From Pyronema omphalodes (lineage: Eukaryota; Ascomycota; Pezizomycetes; Pezizales; Pyronemataceae): DNA of 64,000 nt. This document shows positions 48,480-58,592 of this stretch, piece after piece. Each line of letters opens with the position of its first letter. The stretch's first letter is position 1. The notes under the pieces were generated by a model. That model was not told the origin of the DNA. It made no database searches and saw only the letters and a list, made by a program, of their open reading frames with translations. The stretch covers positions 529,501-593,500 of the forward strand of contig JAJJXM010000011.1 of assembly GCA_024516155.1 (NCBI GenBank), written 5' to 3'. The position numbers and the translations under genes are program-made.

Positions 48480-48662
48480 CAGTGCCCAACATTCAGTGTC
48501 CCACATCCAGTGCCCAACATCCAGTGCCCAACATCCAGTGCCCAACATCCAGTGCCCAACATCCAGTGCCCAACATCCAGTGCCCAACATCCAGTGCCCA
48601 ACATCCAGTGCCCAACATCCAGTGCCCAACATCCAGTGCCCAACATCCTGTATCCTGTATCC
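48480..48662. repeat. 14-bp minisatellite (CAGTGCCCAACATC)n
   Basis: About 12 copies, nearly perfect except the first two, grading into three CTGTATC copies at the right. Because 14 x 3 = 42, all frames read as 14-residue repeats, giving spurious open frames on both strands. Confidence 0.95.
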
Positions 48663-49439
48663 TGTATCCAGTTTCAGTATGAAGTATCCATTCTTGTATT
48701 TTTCCCGTGACTTTTTGTCATTACCATTGTTGAAATTATCTGACGCCAAAAGAAAAAAAAGGCCCCGTCTCGACTACTTTCAAACAGGAATGCAATCCTG
48801 TTTGAGAGAAATCAAAGGCGGACCTCGATTACGTGGCTGTCACAAGGGCAAATCCTCCAGTGCCCGTGACAAGAAATACAGCTACATATTCATCTTGTCG
48901 CTCTCAACCAACATAATTCCACCCGCCAACCGAATCTAGCCGTTAACAAGTACACTGTAAACCTGCTATCATGATGACTTAAACCGGGTCAGGTGCACCG
49001 AAAATCAGAATTTGTCCAGCCGGTTGAAGGTAAAATTGATCCAGATGACAATGTTGATGCCCCTGGAGGTATCAGTGATACGCTGCATCACAGATGCATA
49101 GAGTAGAAACACCTTGTTAGAATCAAAAATGCGGTACATGGAAGATGGATTACGATGGACAGATCCACGGGATCTAGTCCACCACTGTCGCAAATGACTC
49201 ACTGGGATTCATAGTTATCACCGTTTTCCAGCATCCAGATACCGGAACTGTTGTGTCAGAACGACGCACGGGAGAAGGAGAGAATTATGCAATTACACCT
49301 TGTGATTGAAAGCCGCCCAACGTATGATGGATGAGGGACGAAAAGATGTACCTCATGTGATTGCGTCGGGATATCCACTTCGCGGATCCCTCGCAGATTT
49401 CCTCATGTTTGGCGTGTGCATATCCATATAAACCCATTT
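48663..49439. other. intergenic between minisatellite and satellite block
   Basis: No gene supported; short open frames only. A small direct repeat of CAGTGCCCGTGACA type is not significant. Confidence 0.4.
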
Positions 49440-49668
49440 ATTTCTCACCAGACTCCTGATTCGACGTTATTCTTGTTACACCATATACCACGGACGGAAG
49501 TTGATATACTGAACTTGACTTGTAATGCTGTTGATCAAACGCTCGACTATATTCAGAGTATCCCCAATGGGACAACGGGAATTTTGGAGAAGCCCAGACT
49601 TGTCTGGTTAAAGCCAAAATAGAATTTGAAATATGTAAGAGGTGGTTCGGAGTCTGGAGAGTTGTAGT
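49440..49668 (+). repeat. ~225-bp direct repeat, left copy
   Basis: Starts ATTTCTCACCAGACTCCTGA and ends at AAGAGGTGGTTCGGAGTCTG. About 90% identical by eye to 52274-52503, 2.83 kb downstream. It includes the first copy of the GGGAATTTTGGAGAAGCCCA module. Confidence 0.88.
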
Positions 49669-49676
49669 CCGGCGGT

Positions 49677-50899
49677 TTTGGTTCGGGTGAATTGGGGTCT
49701 GAAGGATTGGGGTGAGGAGGATTGGGTTCGGGAGGACTGGGGTGAGGAGGATTGGGTTCGGGAGGATTGGGTTCGGGAAGATTGGAGCAAGGAGGATTGA
49801 GGTCAGAAGGATTTGGGGTTAGGAGGATTGAGGTCAGGAGGATTGGGGTGAGGAGGATTGGGGTGAGGAGGATTGGGGTGAGCAGGATTGGGGTGAGGAG
49901 GATTGAGGTCAGGAGGATTGGGGTGAGGAGGATTGGGGTGAGGAGGATTGGGGTGAGCAGGATTGGGGTGAGGAGGATTGAGGTCAGGAGGATTGGGGTG
50001 AGGAGGATTGGGGTGAGGAGGATTGGGGTGAGGAGGATTGGGGTGAGGAGGATTGGGTTGGGGAGGATTGGGTTCGGGAGGACTGGGGCAAGGAGGGTTT
50101 GGGTCAGAAGGATTGGGGTTAGGAGGATTAAGGTCAGGAGGATTGGGGTGAGCAGGATTGGGGTGAGGAGGATTGAGGTCAGGAGGATTGGGGTGAGGAG
50201 GATTGGGGTGAGGAGGATTGGGGTGAGCAGGATTGGGGTGAGGAGGATTGAGGTCAGGAGGATTGGGGTGAGGAGGATTGGGGTGAGGAGGATTGGGGTG
50301 AGGAGGATTGGGGTGAGGAGGATTGGGTTGGGGAGGATTGGGTTCGGGAGGACTGGGGCAAGGAGGGTTTGGGTCAGAAGGATTGGGGTTAGGAGGATTA
50401 AGGTCAGGAGGATTGGGGTGAGCAGGATTGGGGTGAGGAGGATTGAGGTCAGGAGGATTGGGTTCGGGAGGATTGGGTTCGGGAGGATTGGGTTCGGGAG
50501 CATTTGGGTCAGAAGGATTGGGGTCAGGAGGATTGGGGTGAGGAGGATTGGGGTGAGGAGGATTGGGGTGAGGAAGATTGGGTTGGGGAGGATTGGGTTC
50601 GGGAGGACTGGGGCAAGGAGGGTTTGGGTCAGAAGGATTGGGGTTAGGAGGATTAAGGTCAGGAGGATTGGGGTGAGGAGGATTGGGGTGAGGAGGATTG
50701 GGGTGAGCAGGATTGGGGTGAGGAGGATTGAGGTCAGGAGGACTGGGTTCAGGGGGATCGGGTTCGGGAGGATTGGGTTCGGGAAGATTGGAGCAAGGAG
50801 GATTGAGGTCAGGAGGATTGGGTTCGGGAGGATTGGGTTCGGGAGGATTGGGTTCGGGAGCATTTGGGTCAGAAGGATTGGGGTGAGGAGGATTGGAGT
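49677..50899 (+). repeat. 15-bp G-rich satellite (GGATTGGGGTGAGGA)n
   Basis: About 80 copies of a 15-16-bp unit with variants (GGTTCGG, GGTCAGG, GGGCAAGG). Higher-order blocks recur at 255-270 bp: the string GGTTGGGGAGGATTGGGTTC appears at about 50056, 50326 and 50581. C is almost absent from the + strand. Long open frames on both strands are by-products of the multiple-of-3 period. Confidence 0.95.
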
Positions 50900-50929
50900 T
50901 TGTCGTTTGGTTTTTTCTGGGTCTGCCTT

Positions 50930-51660
50930 TTGTTCTGATTTGTTTTTCGGTTTTTTGTTATGCTTTTTGTTATGTTTTTTGTTATGCTTTTTGTTATGTT
51001 TTTTGTTATGTTTTTTGTTATGTTTTTTGTTATGTTTTTGTTATGTTTTTTGTTATGTTTTTTGTTATGTTTTTTGTTATGTTTTGTTATGTTTTTTGTT
51101 ATGTTTTTTGTTGCGTTTTTTGTTCTGTCTTTTGTTCTGTCTTTTGTTCTGTCTTTTGTTCTGTCTTTTGTTCTGTCTTTTGTTCTGTCTTTTGTTCTGT
51201 CTTTTGTTCTGTCTTTTGTTCTGTCTTTTGTTCTGTCTTTTGTTCTGTCTTTTGTTATGTTTTTTGTTATGTTTTTTGTTATGTTTTTTGTTCTGTTTTT
51301 CGTTCTGTTTTTCGTTCTGTTTTTTGTTCTGTTTTTTTGTTCTGTCTTTTGTTATGCTGTTTGTTCTGTTTTTTGTTCTGTCTTTTGTTATGTTTTTTGT
51401 TCTGTCTTTTGTTCTGTCTTTTTTTATGTTTTTTGTTTTGTCTTTTGTTCTGTCTTTTGTTATGTTTTTTGTTCAGTTTTTGGTTCAGTTTTTCGTTCTG
51501 TTTTTTGTTCTGTTTTTTTGTTCTGTCTTTTGTTATGCTGTTTGTTCTGTTTTTTGTTCTGTCTTTTGTTATGTTTTTTGTTCTGTCTTTTGTTCTGTCT
51601 TTTGTTATGTTTTTTGTTCTGTTTTTTTGTTCTGCTTTTTGTTCTGTTTTTTTCTTGTCC
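50930..51660 (+). repeat. 13-14-bp T-rich satellite (TTTTGTTCTGTCT / TTTTTTGTTATG)n
   Basis: Tandem TTTTGTTATGTTT and TTTTGTTCTGTCT units in homogeneous runs. Only T, G and few A/C occur on the + strand. It continues in part at 52080-52270. Confidence 0.95.
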
Positions 51661-52273
51661 GTTTCTTGTTCTGTTACCAACACTCGATTCAGTTGCGAGT
51701 ATCCCCCATTTCGGGAATTTTGGAGATGCCCAGCCTGGTCTGCATAAAGCCAAAACATATTTTTATGGCGGTTTGGAGTTCAGCGTTTTGTTTTTCGTCT
51801 TGTTTTTCGTTTTGTTCCTCGTTTTGTTTCGTGTTCTGTTTTTGTTTTGTTACCAACACTCGATTAAGTTGCGAGTATCCCCCATTTCGGGAATTTTGGA
51901 GATGCCCAGCCTTGTCTGCATAAAGCCAAAACATATTCTTATTGCGGTTTGGAGTTCAGCGTTTTGTTTTCTGTTCTGCTTTTTGTTCTGTTATCCAACA
52001 CTCGATTTAGTTGCGAGTATCCCCCTTTTCGGGAATTTTGGAGATGCCCAGCCTAGTCTGCATAAAGCCAAAACATATTTTTATGGCGGTTTGGAGTTCA
52101 GCGTTTTGTTTTCTGTTCTGCTTTTTGTTCTGTTTTTTGTTCTGTTTTTTGTTCTGTCTTTTGTTCTGTCTTTTGTTCTGTCTTTTGTTCTGTCTTTTGT
52201 TATGTTTTTTGTTATGTTTTTTGTTATGTTTTTTGTTCTGTTTTTCGTTCTGTTTTTTGTTCTGTTTTTTGTT
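51661..52273 (+). repeat. composite satellite: repeated 75-bp module between T-rich runs
   Basis: Three copies (about 51686, 51858 and 51997) of a module with TTGCGAGTATCCCCC, TTTCGGGAATTTTGGAGATG, CCCAGCCT and AAAGCCAAAACATATT, each followed by GGTTTGGAGTTCAGCGTTTTG and a TTTTGTTCTG run. Confidence 0.9.
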
Positions 52274-52503
52274 ATTTCTCACCCGACTTCTGATTCGATG
52301 TTATTCTTGTTGCACTATATACTACGGACGGAAGTTGATATACTGACCTTGAATTGTAATGCTGTTAATCAAACGCTCGATTATATTCAGAGTATCCCCA
52401 ATTGGACAACGGGAATTTTGGAGAAGCCCAGACTTGTCTGGTTGAAGCCAAAACAGATTTTGAAATATGTAAGAGGTGGTTCGGGGTCTGGAGAGTTGGG
52501 TTC
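52274..52503 (+). repeat. ~225-bp direct repeat, right copy
   Basis: Second copy of 49440-49668, carrying the module GGGAATTTTGGAGAAGCCCA and ending at AAGAGGTGGTTCGGGGTCTG. Confidence 0.88.
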
Positions 52504-53560
52504 GTGAGGGTTGGGATGTAGTCTGATAGTTTAGAGTCTGGTCGTTAGAGTTTGATAGTTTAGAGTCCGGTGGTTTGAGGTCTGGCGGGTTGGGGTTTTG
52601 GCGAGTTGGGGTTTTGGCGGGCTGGGGACTGGGGACTGGCGGGCTGGGGTTTTGGCGGGCTGAGGACTGGCGGGTCTGGGTGTGGCGGGTTGGAGTCGGG
52701 CGGGTCTGGGTGTGGCGGGTTGGAGTCGGGCGGGTTGAGGGAGGGGTTGGGGTTGGGGTTGGGCGGGGTTGGGGTTGGGCGGGGTTGGGGTTGGGCGGGG
52801 TTGGGGTTGGGCGGGGTTGGACGGGGTCGGGCGGGGTTGGGCGGGGTCGGGGTCGGGGTTGGGGGGGGGTCGGGGTCGGGTGGGGCGGGGCGGGGTGTGG
52901 TGTGGAGTTTTGGCGTTTTGGCGTTTTGGCGTTTTGCTTTTTGGGTCTGCTTTTTGTTTTGTTTTTTGGGTCTGCTTTTCGGTCTGCTTTTTGTTTTGTT
53001 TTTTGGAATTTGGCGTTTCGGAGTCTGGCGTTTTGGAGTTTGGAGTTTTGCTTTTTGGGTCTGTTTTTCGGTCTGTTTTTTGAAGTTTGGCGTTTTGCTT
53101 TTGGGTCTGCCTTTTGTTTTGCTTTCCAACACTCGATTAAGTTGCGGGTATCCCCAGTTTTGGGAATTTGGAGAAGCCCGGCTTTGTCTGGTTAAAGCCA
53201 AAATGTATTTCTAGGGAGTTTTGGAGTTCGGCGTTTTGGAGTTTGGGGTTTTGGAGTTTTGGAGTTTGGCGTTTGGCGTTTTGGCGTTTTGCTTTTTGGG
53301 TCTGCTTTTTGGTCTGCTTTTTGGTCTGCTTTTTGGTCTGCTTTTCGGTCTGTTTTTCGGTCTGTTTTTCGGTCTGCTTTTCGGTCTGCTTTTTGTTTTG
53401 TTTCTTGTTTTCGGCGTTTTGGAGTTTGGCGTTTTGTTTTTTGGGTCTGCTTTTTGTTTTGTTTTTTTGGGTTTGCTTTTCGGTCTGTTTTTCGGTCTGC
53501 TTTTCGGTCTGCTTTTCGGTCTGTTTTTTGTTTTGTTTCTTGTTTTGCTTTCCAACACTC
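52504..53560 (+). repeat. G/T-rich satellite, second half
   Basis: Begins with GGCGGGTTGGGGTTTTGGC-type units, moves to GGTTGGGGTTGGGCGG (52740-52890), then GTCTGCTTTTCGGTCTG and TTTTGGCG units. It contains a further copy of the TTGCGGGTATCCCC...GAAGCCCGGC module at about 53126. Confidence 0.9.
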
Positions 53561-54141
53561 GATTAAGTTGCGAGTATCCCCGGTGACGTGAATTTGGAGA
53601 AGCCCAGCTTCGTCTGGTTAAAGCCAAATTTTCTTTCTATATATGTGTTGGAGCATTCGTGGCACCAACAATCCAATTAGAAGAAGTCGAGTGATGTTTA
53701 ATGATACTGGTTTCCTTAGTAACGACTGCAGTGTTATTTCGTCGTATTTAGAGTATTGATTTATCATGCGTTTGATAAAAATTAAAGACGTTCCCAAACG
53801 TCAAAGCATCGGCCGGAAGATTAAATGCCCATAACTTTAGGGCGTAATATTTTTACAGAGAATTTCATCAATCACTCATTCCTACAATATATTTCACGAA
53901 CATCCTGATTACGACGAAAAAAAATAGTACTTGAATACAAATGCGATATCTTCCTACACCCTCCATGATTCCATGAATACAAAATAATACAAACACGACT
54001 ATGACAAAAATCCGATACTCCCTGGGTTATAATAAAAACCAATCTTAACCCTAATGTACTTAATAAACAACCTAATGCACAACTAATAAAACAACCCAAA
54101 AAAAGAACACACATACATAAACCTTATGATATCACTCACAG
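53561..54141. other. end of satellite block and intergenic DNA
   Basis: The last module copy ends near 53630. After it lies AT-rich DNA without a gene, the 3' flank of the CDT1-like gene. Confidence 0.5.
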
Positions 54142-55857
54142 TTAAACAAAACTCCTTCCCCCCTCATAACCGCCAAACACAACCGCCCCGACACCCCCAA
54201 CCTCCTTCACAGTACACCATTCTTCCCTTTCACCCACCAACCTCACCGCCATCTCCGCCTCCTTAACCCCAATAGGGTTCTTCACACTCTCCCTAACCAT
54301 TTCCACAATTTCCTTCAAACCTCTACTTTCCCCCTTCGCTCTACACCCCTTCAATATCCCCTGTACCTCAGTATACCTTCCTTCCGCCGCCCTCTGTATC
54401 AATTCCTCCGGTGACAGAGGAGCCTCCGCCGCAGCCGCCTTAGCTCTTATCCTCTCCAACAAGCTATTCCCGCGTCCTTTAGCATCACCTTTCTTGGTCA
54501 CCACTATTGCAGGCTTAGTAGGCTGCGCTTTAAGTTCCTTGATAAGCCGTTGTGATTTGCCGTGAAGAACAGTGTTAATGGTGGCTTTATGTTTATGCTC
54601 CTCAATACGAGCTAGGGGAACGTCGTCGGTGTTTAGGTACTCCCAGAATTCTTTGGCTTTTTGTGAAAATGAGGATTTTAGGGCGGTGGTTTGTGTGAGC
54701 TTTATATTGGAGGTTTCTGTAAATTTGATGCAGATTTTGGAGGCGCCGTAGTCGAGGAGTGATAAGCCTGATACAGGAGAAGACGAGGGGGTGTTGTAGT
54801 GGGATAGGAAGACGATTTTCTGGATGTCTGATAAGGTAATGCGGCGGGAGGTTAGCAGCTCGATTTGGGGCTTGAGCATGGCGAAGGAAGGGTAGATGCC
54901 GGAGGAGTTCTGGGCTTTGTGTAATAGGAGAGAGGTGAGGAGGGCGGAGTGGAAGGTGATAAGGTTTTCGAGGGAGGCGGGGAGTCCAGATTCTGATGAG
55001 TCGGCATTATCGGTCGTGGGACGGGGCACATTGCCGGAACGAGAGGATAGACCAGAAGCAGGGCTTTTGGCGAGGAAGTTGGCGAGTGTGTTGGTGGCAG
55101 AGACCTTTTTGGGGGTAGGAGTGGGCGCTGTAGGTGTGGATCGGGTGACGAAGGCGTCGAGTGGGCCGACTTTCTTGGGCTTTGGGGTGGATTCCTCGGC
55201 GGGGATATCTTTCGGAGCGGTTTTCTTAGGCGCTGCTGCCTTCTTTGGGGCAGCCTTTTTGGGTGCGGCCTTCTTGGGAGCAACAGGTTCGGGGGAGTCT
55301 TCTTCGAGGTCAACCTCCTTTGGGATGGCGGCGGTTGTCTTCCGTGAACGAGTTGACCTCCGTACAGTTGGCTTGGTCTCTAGGGTCTCTGTAACAGGTT
55401 TCTCCTCTGTTGAGGCCTCTTCGACCAGTCCCTTCTCAGTAGATGACTCTGTCAGTTGTTCCGTAGACAATTCCTTTGGAGATTCTTCCTCTGAAGTCTC
55501 TTCCGAAGTAATATCCTTCTCTGTTTCGGTTTCCCCCAGTTCGACCACCTCTGCAGAAACATCCTCCTCTTTCTTCTCTGCAGTATCTTCCTGCTTCTCC
55601 ACAACTGAAATTTCCTCCTCTACAGTCCGCACTCTTTTCGTTGTCTTGATAACCACATCCTCGTCACCGTCCTGAATAATTGCAATTGCTGCCGAAATCT
55701 TTGCTGCCTCGAGTTTTCTCTTCGTTCCAGCCGCAACAGTTTCCTTCGCCTTTGCAGCGGCACGCGGCGCTGAACCTTTTGACACCTTGGTGGCGAACGA
55801 TCTCAGGGACCTTTGCTGCTGGGCGGGCGCGATTGTTGGCTTTCGTCTCGGTGGCAT
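54142..55857 (-). CDS. DNA replication licensing factor Cdt1-like
   Basis: 571 aa, single exon; expected to load the MCM2-7 helicase at origins in G1. The start (MPPRRKPTIAPAQQQRSLRS) contains Q15-x-x-L18-x-x-F21, a PIP-box-like site as in Cdt1 proteins, here with Ala in place of the second aromatic. Residues ~75-160 are Glu/Thr/Ser-rich. A basic Lys/Ala stretch with PKKAAPKKAAPKKA comes next. The winged-helix middle domain is at about 280-400: LENLITFHSALLTSLLLHKA, IYPSFAMLKPQIELLTSRRI, LSDIQKIVFLSHYN, ISLLDYG-like and KICIKF. The C-terminal helical domain follows (NSLLERIRAKAAA...VKEAEMAVRLVGEREEWCTV). It diverges from the PPC decarboxylase gene by 255 bp. Confidence 0.85.
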   Translation of the reverse strand: MPPRRKPTIAPAQQQRSLRSFATKVSKGSAPRAAAKAKETVAAGTKRKLEAAKISAAIAIIQDGDEDVVIKTTKRVRTVEEEISVVEKQEDTAEKKEEDVSAEVVELGETETEKDITSEETSEEESPKELSTEQLTESSTEKGLVEEASTEEKPVTETLETKPTVRRSTRSRKTTAAIPKEVDLEEDSPEPVAPKKAAPKKAAPKKAAAPKKTAPKDIPAEESTPKPKKVGPLDAFVTRSTPTAPTPTPKKVSATNTLANFLAKSPASGLSSRSGNVPRPTTDNADSSESGLPASLENLITFHSALLTSLLLHKAQNSSGIYPSFAMLKPQIELLTSRRITLSDIQKIVFLSHYNTPSSSPVSGLSLLDYGASKICIKFTETSNIKLTQTTALKSSFSQKAKEFWEYLNTDDVPLARIEEHKHKATINTVLHGKSQRLIKELKAQPTKPAIVVTKKGDAKGRGNSLLERIRAKAAAAEAPLSPEELIQRAAEGRYTEVQGILKGCRAKGESRGLKEIVEMVRESVKNPIGVKEAEMAVRLVGEREEWCTVKEVGGVGAVVFGGYEGGRSFV

Positions 55858-56112
55858 TGCGTCAGGCGGTACTCGTGGTAGTAACGTAACGCGGTATGCG
55901 GGTTCCGTGAAGGGTTATTTTCAGGGCTTGGTTTGTGGTTGCCGTGTGTGGTCTTCTTTTCCGTCTCGCCAGACGACGCGAGGCTTGGCTGCAGAGGGGG
56001 TTATCCTACGCGTTCGCGCACCACCCCGCACTCGAAAAGGCTTCATGGATTATGGCTGTCTATCTGCCTGTATGTCTGAGCTGACTTCACCAGACTCCAC
56101 CAAACCACCGCC
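55858..56112. promoter_or_regulatory. bidirectional promoter region, CDT1-like / PPC decarboxylase
   Basis: 255-bp spacer between divergent start codons, so both promoters lie here. Assignment is by position. Confidence 0.5.
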
Positions 56113-56730
56113 ATGGAGGAACCACGAAAGCCCGAGAATCCTAATTTCACCAATCTTTTGATCTTTGCAACAGGATCCGTTGCAACGATAAAGCTGCCGT
56201 TACTGGTCCAGTCCCTCAGCGAATTAAATGTGAACATTCGAGTCATCGTCTCTCCCTCTGCGACCCGCTTCTTATTCGCCGAAGATATCCAGAGCATCGA
56301 AAGGATTGCTCCTATTTACCGTAACGAAGACGAATGGGCACAGCCATGGGCTAGGGGGGATCCAGTTTTACATATTGAACTACGCAAATGGGCGGATATC
56401 ATGTTGATTGCACCATTGTCTGCGAACTCACTGGCTGCTATGGCTGCTGGAATGTGTCCTGGCCTTGGGTTGAGCGTTGTTAGAGCTTGGGATACCACTA
56501 TGCAGAAGAAGATTTTGGTCGCTCCGGCAATGAATACTCAAATGTGGCTTCATCCGCTCACGGCCCAGCAGCTGGATATTCTACGCTCGTGGGGCTGGGT
56601 GAAGATTCTGGATCCAGTTGCGAAGTTATTGGCGTGTGGAGATCTTGGTGTTGGTGGAATGATGGAGGTTACAGACATCGTTGCAGAGGTGATAAAGGAG
56701 GTGAAGTTGATTAAGATGAACGGTATTTGA
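56113..56730 (+). CDS. phosphopantothenoylcysteine decarboxylase
   Basis: 205 aa, single exon. FMN-dependent flavoprotein of the HFCD family that converts 4'-phosphopantothenoylcysteine to 4'-phosphopantetheine in coenzyme A synthesis. Evidence: the N-terminal NLLIFATGSVATIKLPLLVQ, catalytic H87 in VLHIELRKWADIMLIAPLSA, the PAMNTQMW substrate clamp (141-144), and ACGDLGVGGMMEV with catalytic C175. In yeasts, related proteins (Hal3/Vhs3/Cab3) carry long acidic tails and double as phosphatase inhibitors. This protein has no such tail, so it looks like the enzyme alone. Confidence 0.93.
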   Translation: MEEPRKPENPNFTNLLIFATGSVATIKLPLLVQSLSELNVNIRVIVSPSATRFLFAEDIQSIERIAPIYRNEDEWAQPWARGDPVLHIELRKWADIMLIAPLSANSLAAMAAGMCPGLGLSVVRAWDTTMQKKILVAPAMNTQMWLHPLTAQQLDILRSWGWVKILDPVAKLLACGDLGVGGMMEVTDIVAEVIKEVKLIKMNGI

Positions 56731-57099
56731 TTTATGGAGAATACCACTGCTACAGTGTAATGAATGTAATTCAAAACTCATGATATTCCTCATCGTTTCG
56801 CTGCTTTACCGAATTGGATCCTCGGTTGAGCGGCCTTCGGATATCACACAACTTCAGCGAGGAGCTTCGGACTGACTTGCAGTATTTTCATATCTCTAAC
56901 ATACACTATCCTTTGTACCCGGGTGCCTCTCGCTCAGCTTAGATCGCGATTCAGAAGCTCATCGTCGTCGGCGTTGTTGATCACCTGCAGGGCTTATCCC
57001 ATTTACGTATAACGTCATAGCAACCGCACTCCCACCCCCACCATTAGCTCCCTTAGGTCCCGTTCATACCTCCATCTCATCTCAGCTTTACACAACAAA
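56731..57099. other. intergenic / promoter of FMP32-like gene
   Basis: No gene seen. It is the 5' flank of the next gene and includes a C/T-rich stretch at 57020-57090. Confidence 0.4.
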
Positions 57100-57907
57100 A
57101 TGAACACTAGACAACCGCTCCTCCGTCTCGCAACGCGTAACACTACTACAACACTGGGACTATCATCGCGCCTCTCAGCTCCTTCTCAGCTTCTTCTCCG
57201 GCCCGCGCTCCTCGCCTTACCGCCGGCGCACAGCAATGCATTCCACAGCACCCCCGTCCGCCGCCGCGACCACCATTTCGACACCCTAAAGTTCGTTGAG
57301 CGTCTGAAGGCAGAAGGATTCAGCGAAGAACAAAGTGAAGCTTTGATGCGTGTGTTGAGCGATGTTATCGAGGAGAGGTGTGTCTCTCCCCAAGCTCCAT
57401 TATGACTCCGACTGACCCTGGGCTAGTATACAGAATCTCACTCGCACAATGGTCCCGCGCGAAGATCAGGAAAAGATAAATTACACACAGAAAGTCGACT
57501 TTGCAAAGTTACGATCGGAACTTGCAACGCTACATGGAAACGAACTGAATCCGATTAAGAACGACCAGGAGCGATTGGCCTCTGAGATCTCAAGGCTTAA
57601 CGCAAGGCTGAGAGAGGAGGTTCAGAGAGCACAAAGTAGTGTAAAGCTGGATCTTAACTTGGAGAAGGGACGTATCAGAGAGGAGAGCAGTGTACATGAG
57701 CTCAAGGTCAAAGAGACGGATACTAGGATTGAAAAGGAGGTTGGAGATCTACGTGGTATGCTGGAGTCGGTAAAGTTCAGTACGCTTCAGTGGTTGATTG
57801 GTGTATGCACTGTAAGTAATATTCTTCTTCGTAAACCGGAAGCCTGGCTGATGTGAAAATAGGGTACCGCTGCGCTGATTTTGGGAGTGTGGAGATTATT
57901 GATGTAG
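57100..57907 (+). CDS. mitochondrial coiled-coil protein, FMP32/CCDC90 (DUF1640) family
   Basis: 235 aa in exons 57100-57377, 57427-57811 and 57863-57907; introns are 49 and 51 nt. Splicing gives DVIEE-SIQNLTRTM and GVCT-GTAALILGVW. Residues 1-~50 are an Arg/Leu/Ser-rich presequence (TRQPLLRLATRNTTTTLGL, VRR). The family core follows: DTLKFVERLKAEGFSEEQSE, ALMRVLSDVIEES, KLRSELATLHG, a long coiled coil with VKLDLNLEKGRIREE, and a single C-terminal membrane span (LQWLIGVCTGTAALILGVW, then RLLM). Metazoan relatives are MCUR1/CCDC90B, inner-membrane proteins linked to calcium uniporter and cytochrome oxidase assembly. The tiny last exon completes the transmembrane helix. Confidence 0.92.
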
Positions 57908-58131
57908 GGTTGTTGATGACATTTTCTTCGTTGGAGATTAGAATTACTTTGCGTTTTTGTATAATAGCGGATTGGATACTTTGTATTATTAGTTTTGGAA
58001 TTACCAAGGGCGTTTTTAAAAACCACATACCTACTCCTAAGGCCAACGAAGCTGTTACTCGACTGCTCTGAGCTGATGATAAAGAATACTTGCTGATATA
58101 ATAAGCTACAAGGCCAATAACCTCATATTCA

Positions 58132-58204
58132 GCCTCGCTAGCTCAATCGGTAGAGCGTCAGACTCTTAATCTGAAGGTTGCGGGTTCGACCCCCGCGTGG
58201 GGCT
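58132..58204 (+). tRNA. tRNA-Lys(CTT), intronless
   Basis: 73-nt cloverleaf. Acceptor GCCTCGC/GTGGGGC. D arm GCTC...GAGC. Anticodon stem TCAGA/TCTGA around the loop CTCTTAA (anticodon CTT). T arm GCGGG TTCGACC CCCGC. The discriminator base is T. Confidence 0.95.
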
Positions 58205-58208
58205 AATC

Positions 58209-58213
58209 TTTTT
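58209..58213 (+). terminator. Pol III T-run terminator of tRNA-Lys
   Basis: TTTTT five nucleotides after the tRNA 3' end. Confidence 0.75.
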
Positions 58214-58272
58214 GCCATTGTTTTAACAAATCCTCCGTGTTCGGCTTGTATGATGATTCTTTTGAATCGGCC

Positions 58273-58356
58273 GTAATCTTTATTCCGAATACTACTGATT
58301 GTAATCTTTATTCCGAATATTGCTGATTGTAATCTTTATTCCGAATATTGCTGATT
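58273..58356. repeat. 28-bp tandem repeat, 3 copies
   Basis: Units at 58273, 58301 and 58329, each starting GTAATCTTTATTCCGAATA. Units 2 and 3 are identical and unit 1 differs at 2-3 positions. It lies between tRNA-Lys and RIC1. Confidence 0.92.
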
Positions 58357-58592
58357 GTCAATTGGACGTCATGCCGTGTCTCAGTATGTCCGTGCGGTGC
58401 GGCCCTGCACGCGTCTGCATCCAGCAGGCTACATATAAGTACTTACGTAGTAGAGTCGCCTCTCACTCTAGTCAGTGATCTAGCCCGTCTGCACCCACGA
58501 CCTCCAACTAGAGTAGCTGCCCAGCTCACCGAGCTGTCACCTCAACTCCACGGTCCACGGTATTCAACATCTTTGCGCGCAGAAGCCGAACC

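Noticed and set aside
48449..48939. Open frames across the 14-bp minisatellite on both strands
   Set aside because: A 42-bp triple period without stops keeps every frame open; there is no non-repeat coding sequence.
49553..52507. Long open frames over the satellite (up to about 720 codons on the plus strand and 436 on the minus strand)
   Set aside because: Products are pure unit repeats (RRIGV, LLTPI, FCSVFCYV types) caused by 15-bp or similar periods. They have no start context, domain or codon bias, and open frames exist on both strands at once.
54852..55675. Long open frames on both strands over the CDT1-like gene
   Set aside because: They result from Lys/Ala/Pro/Ser-rich codon bias; only the called frame has the winged-helix domain.
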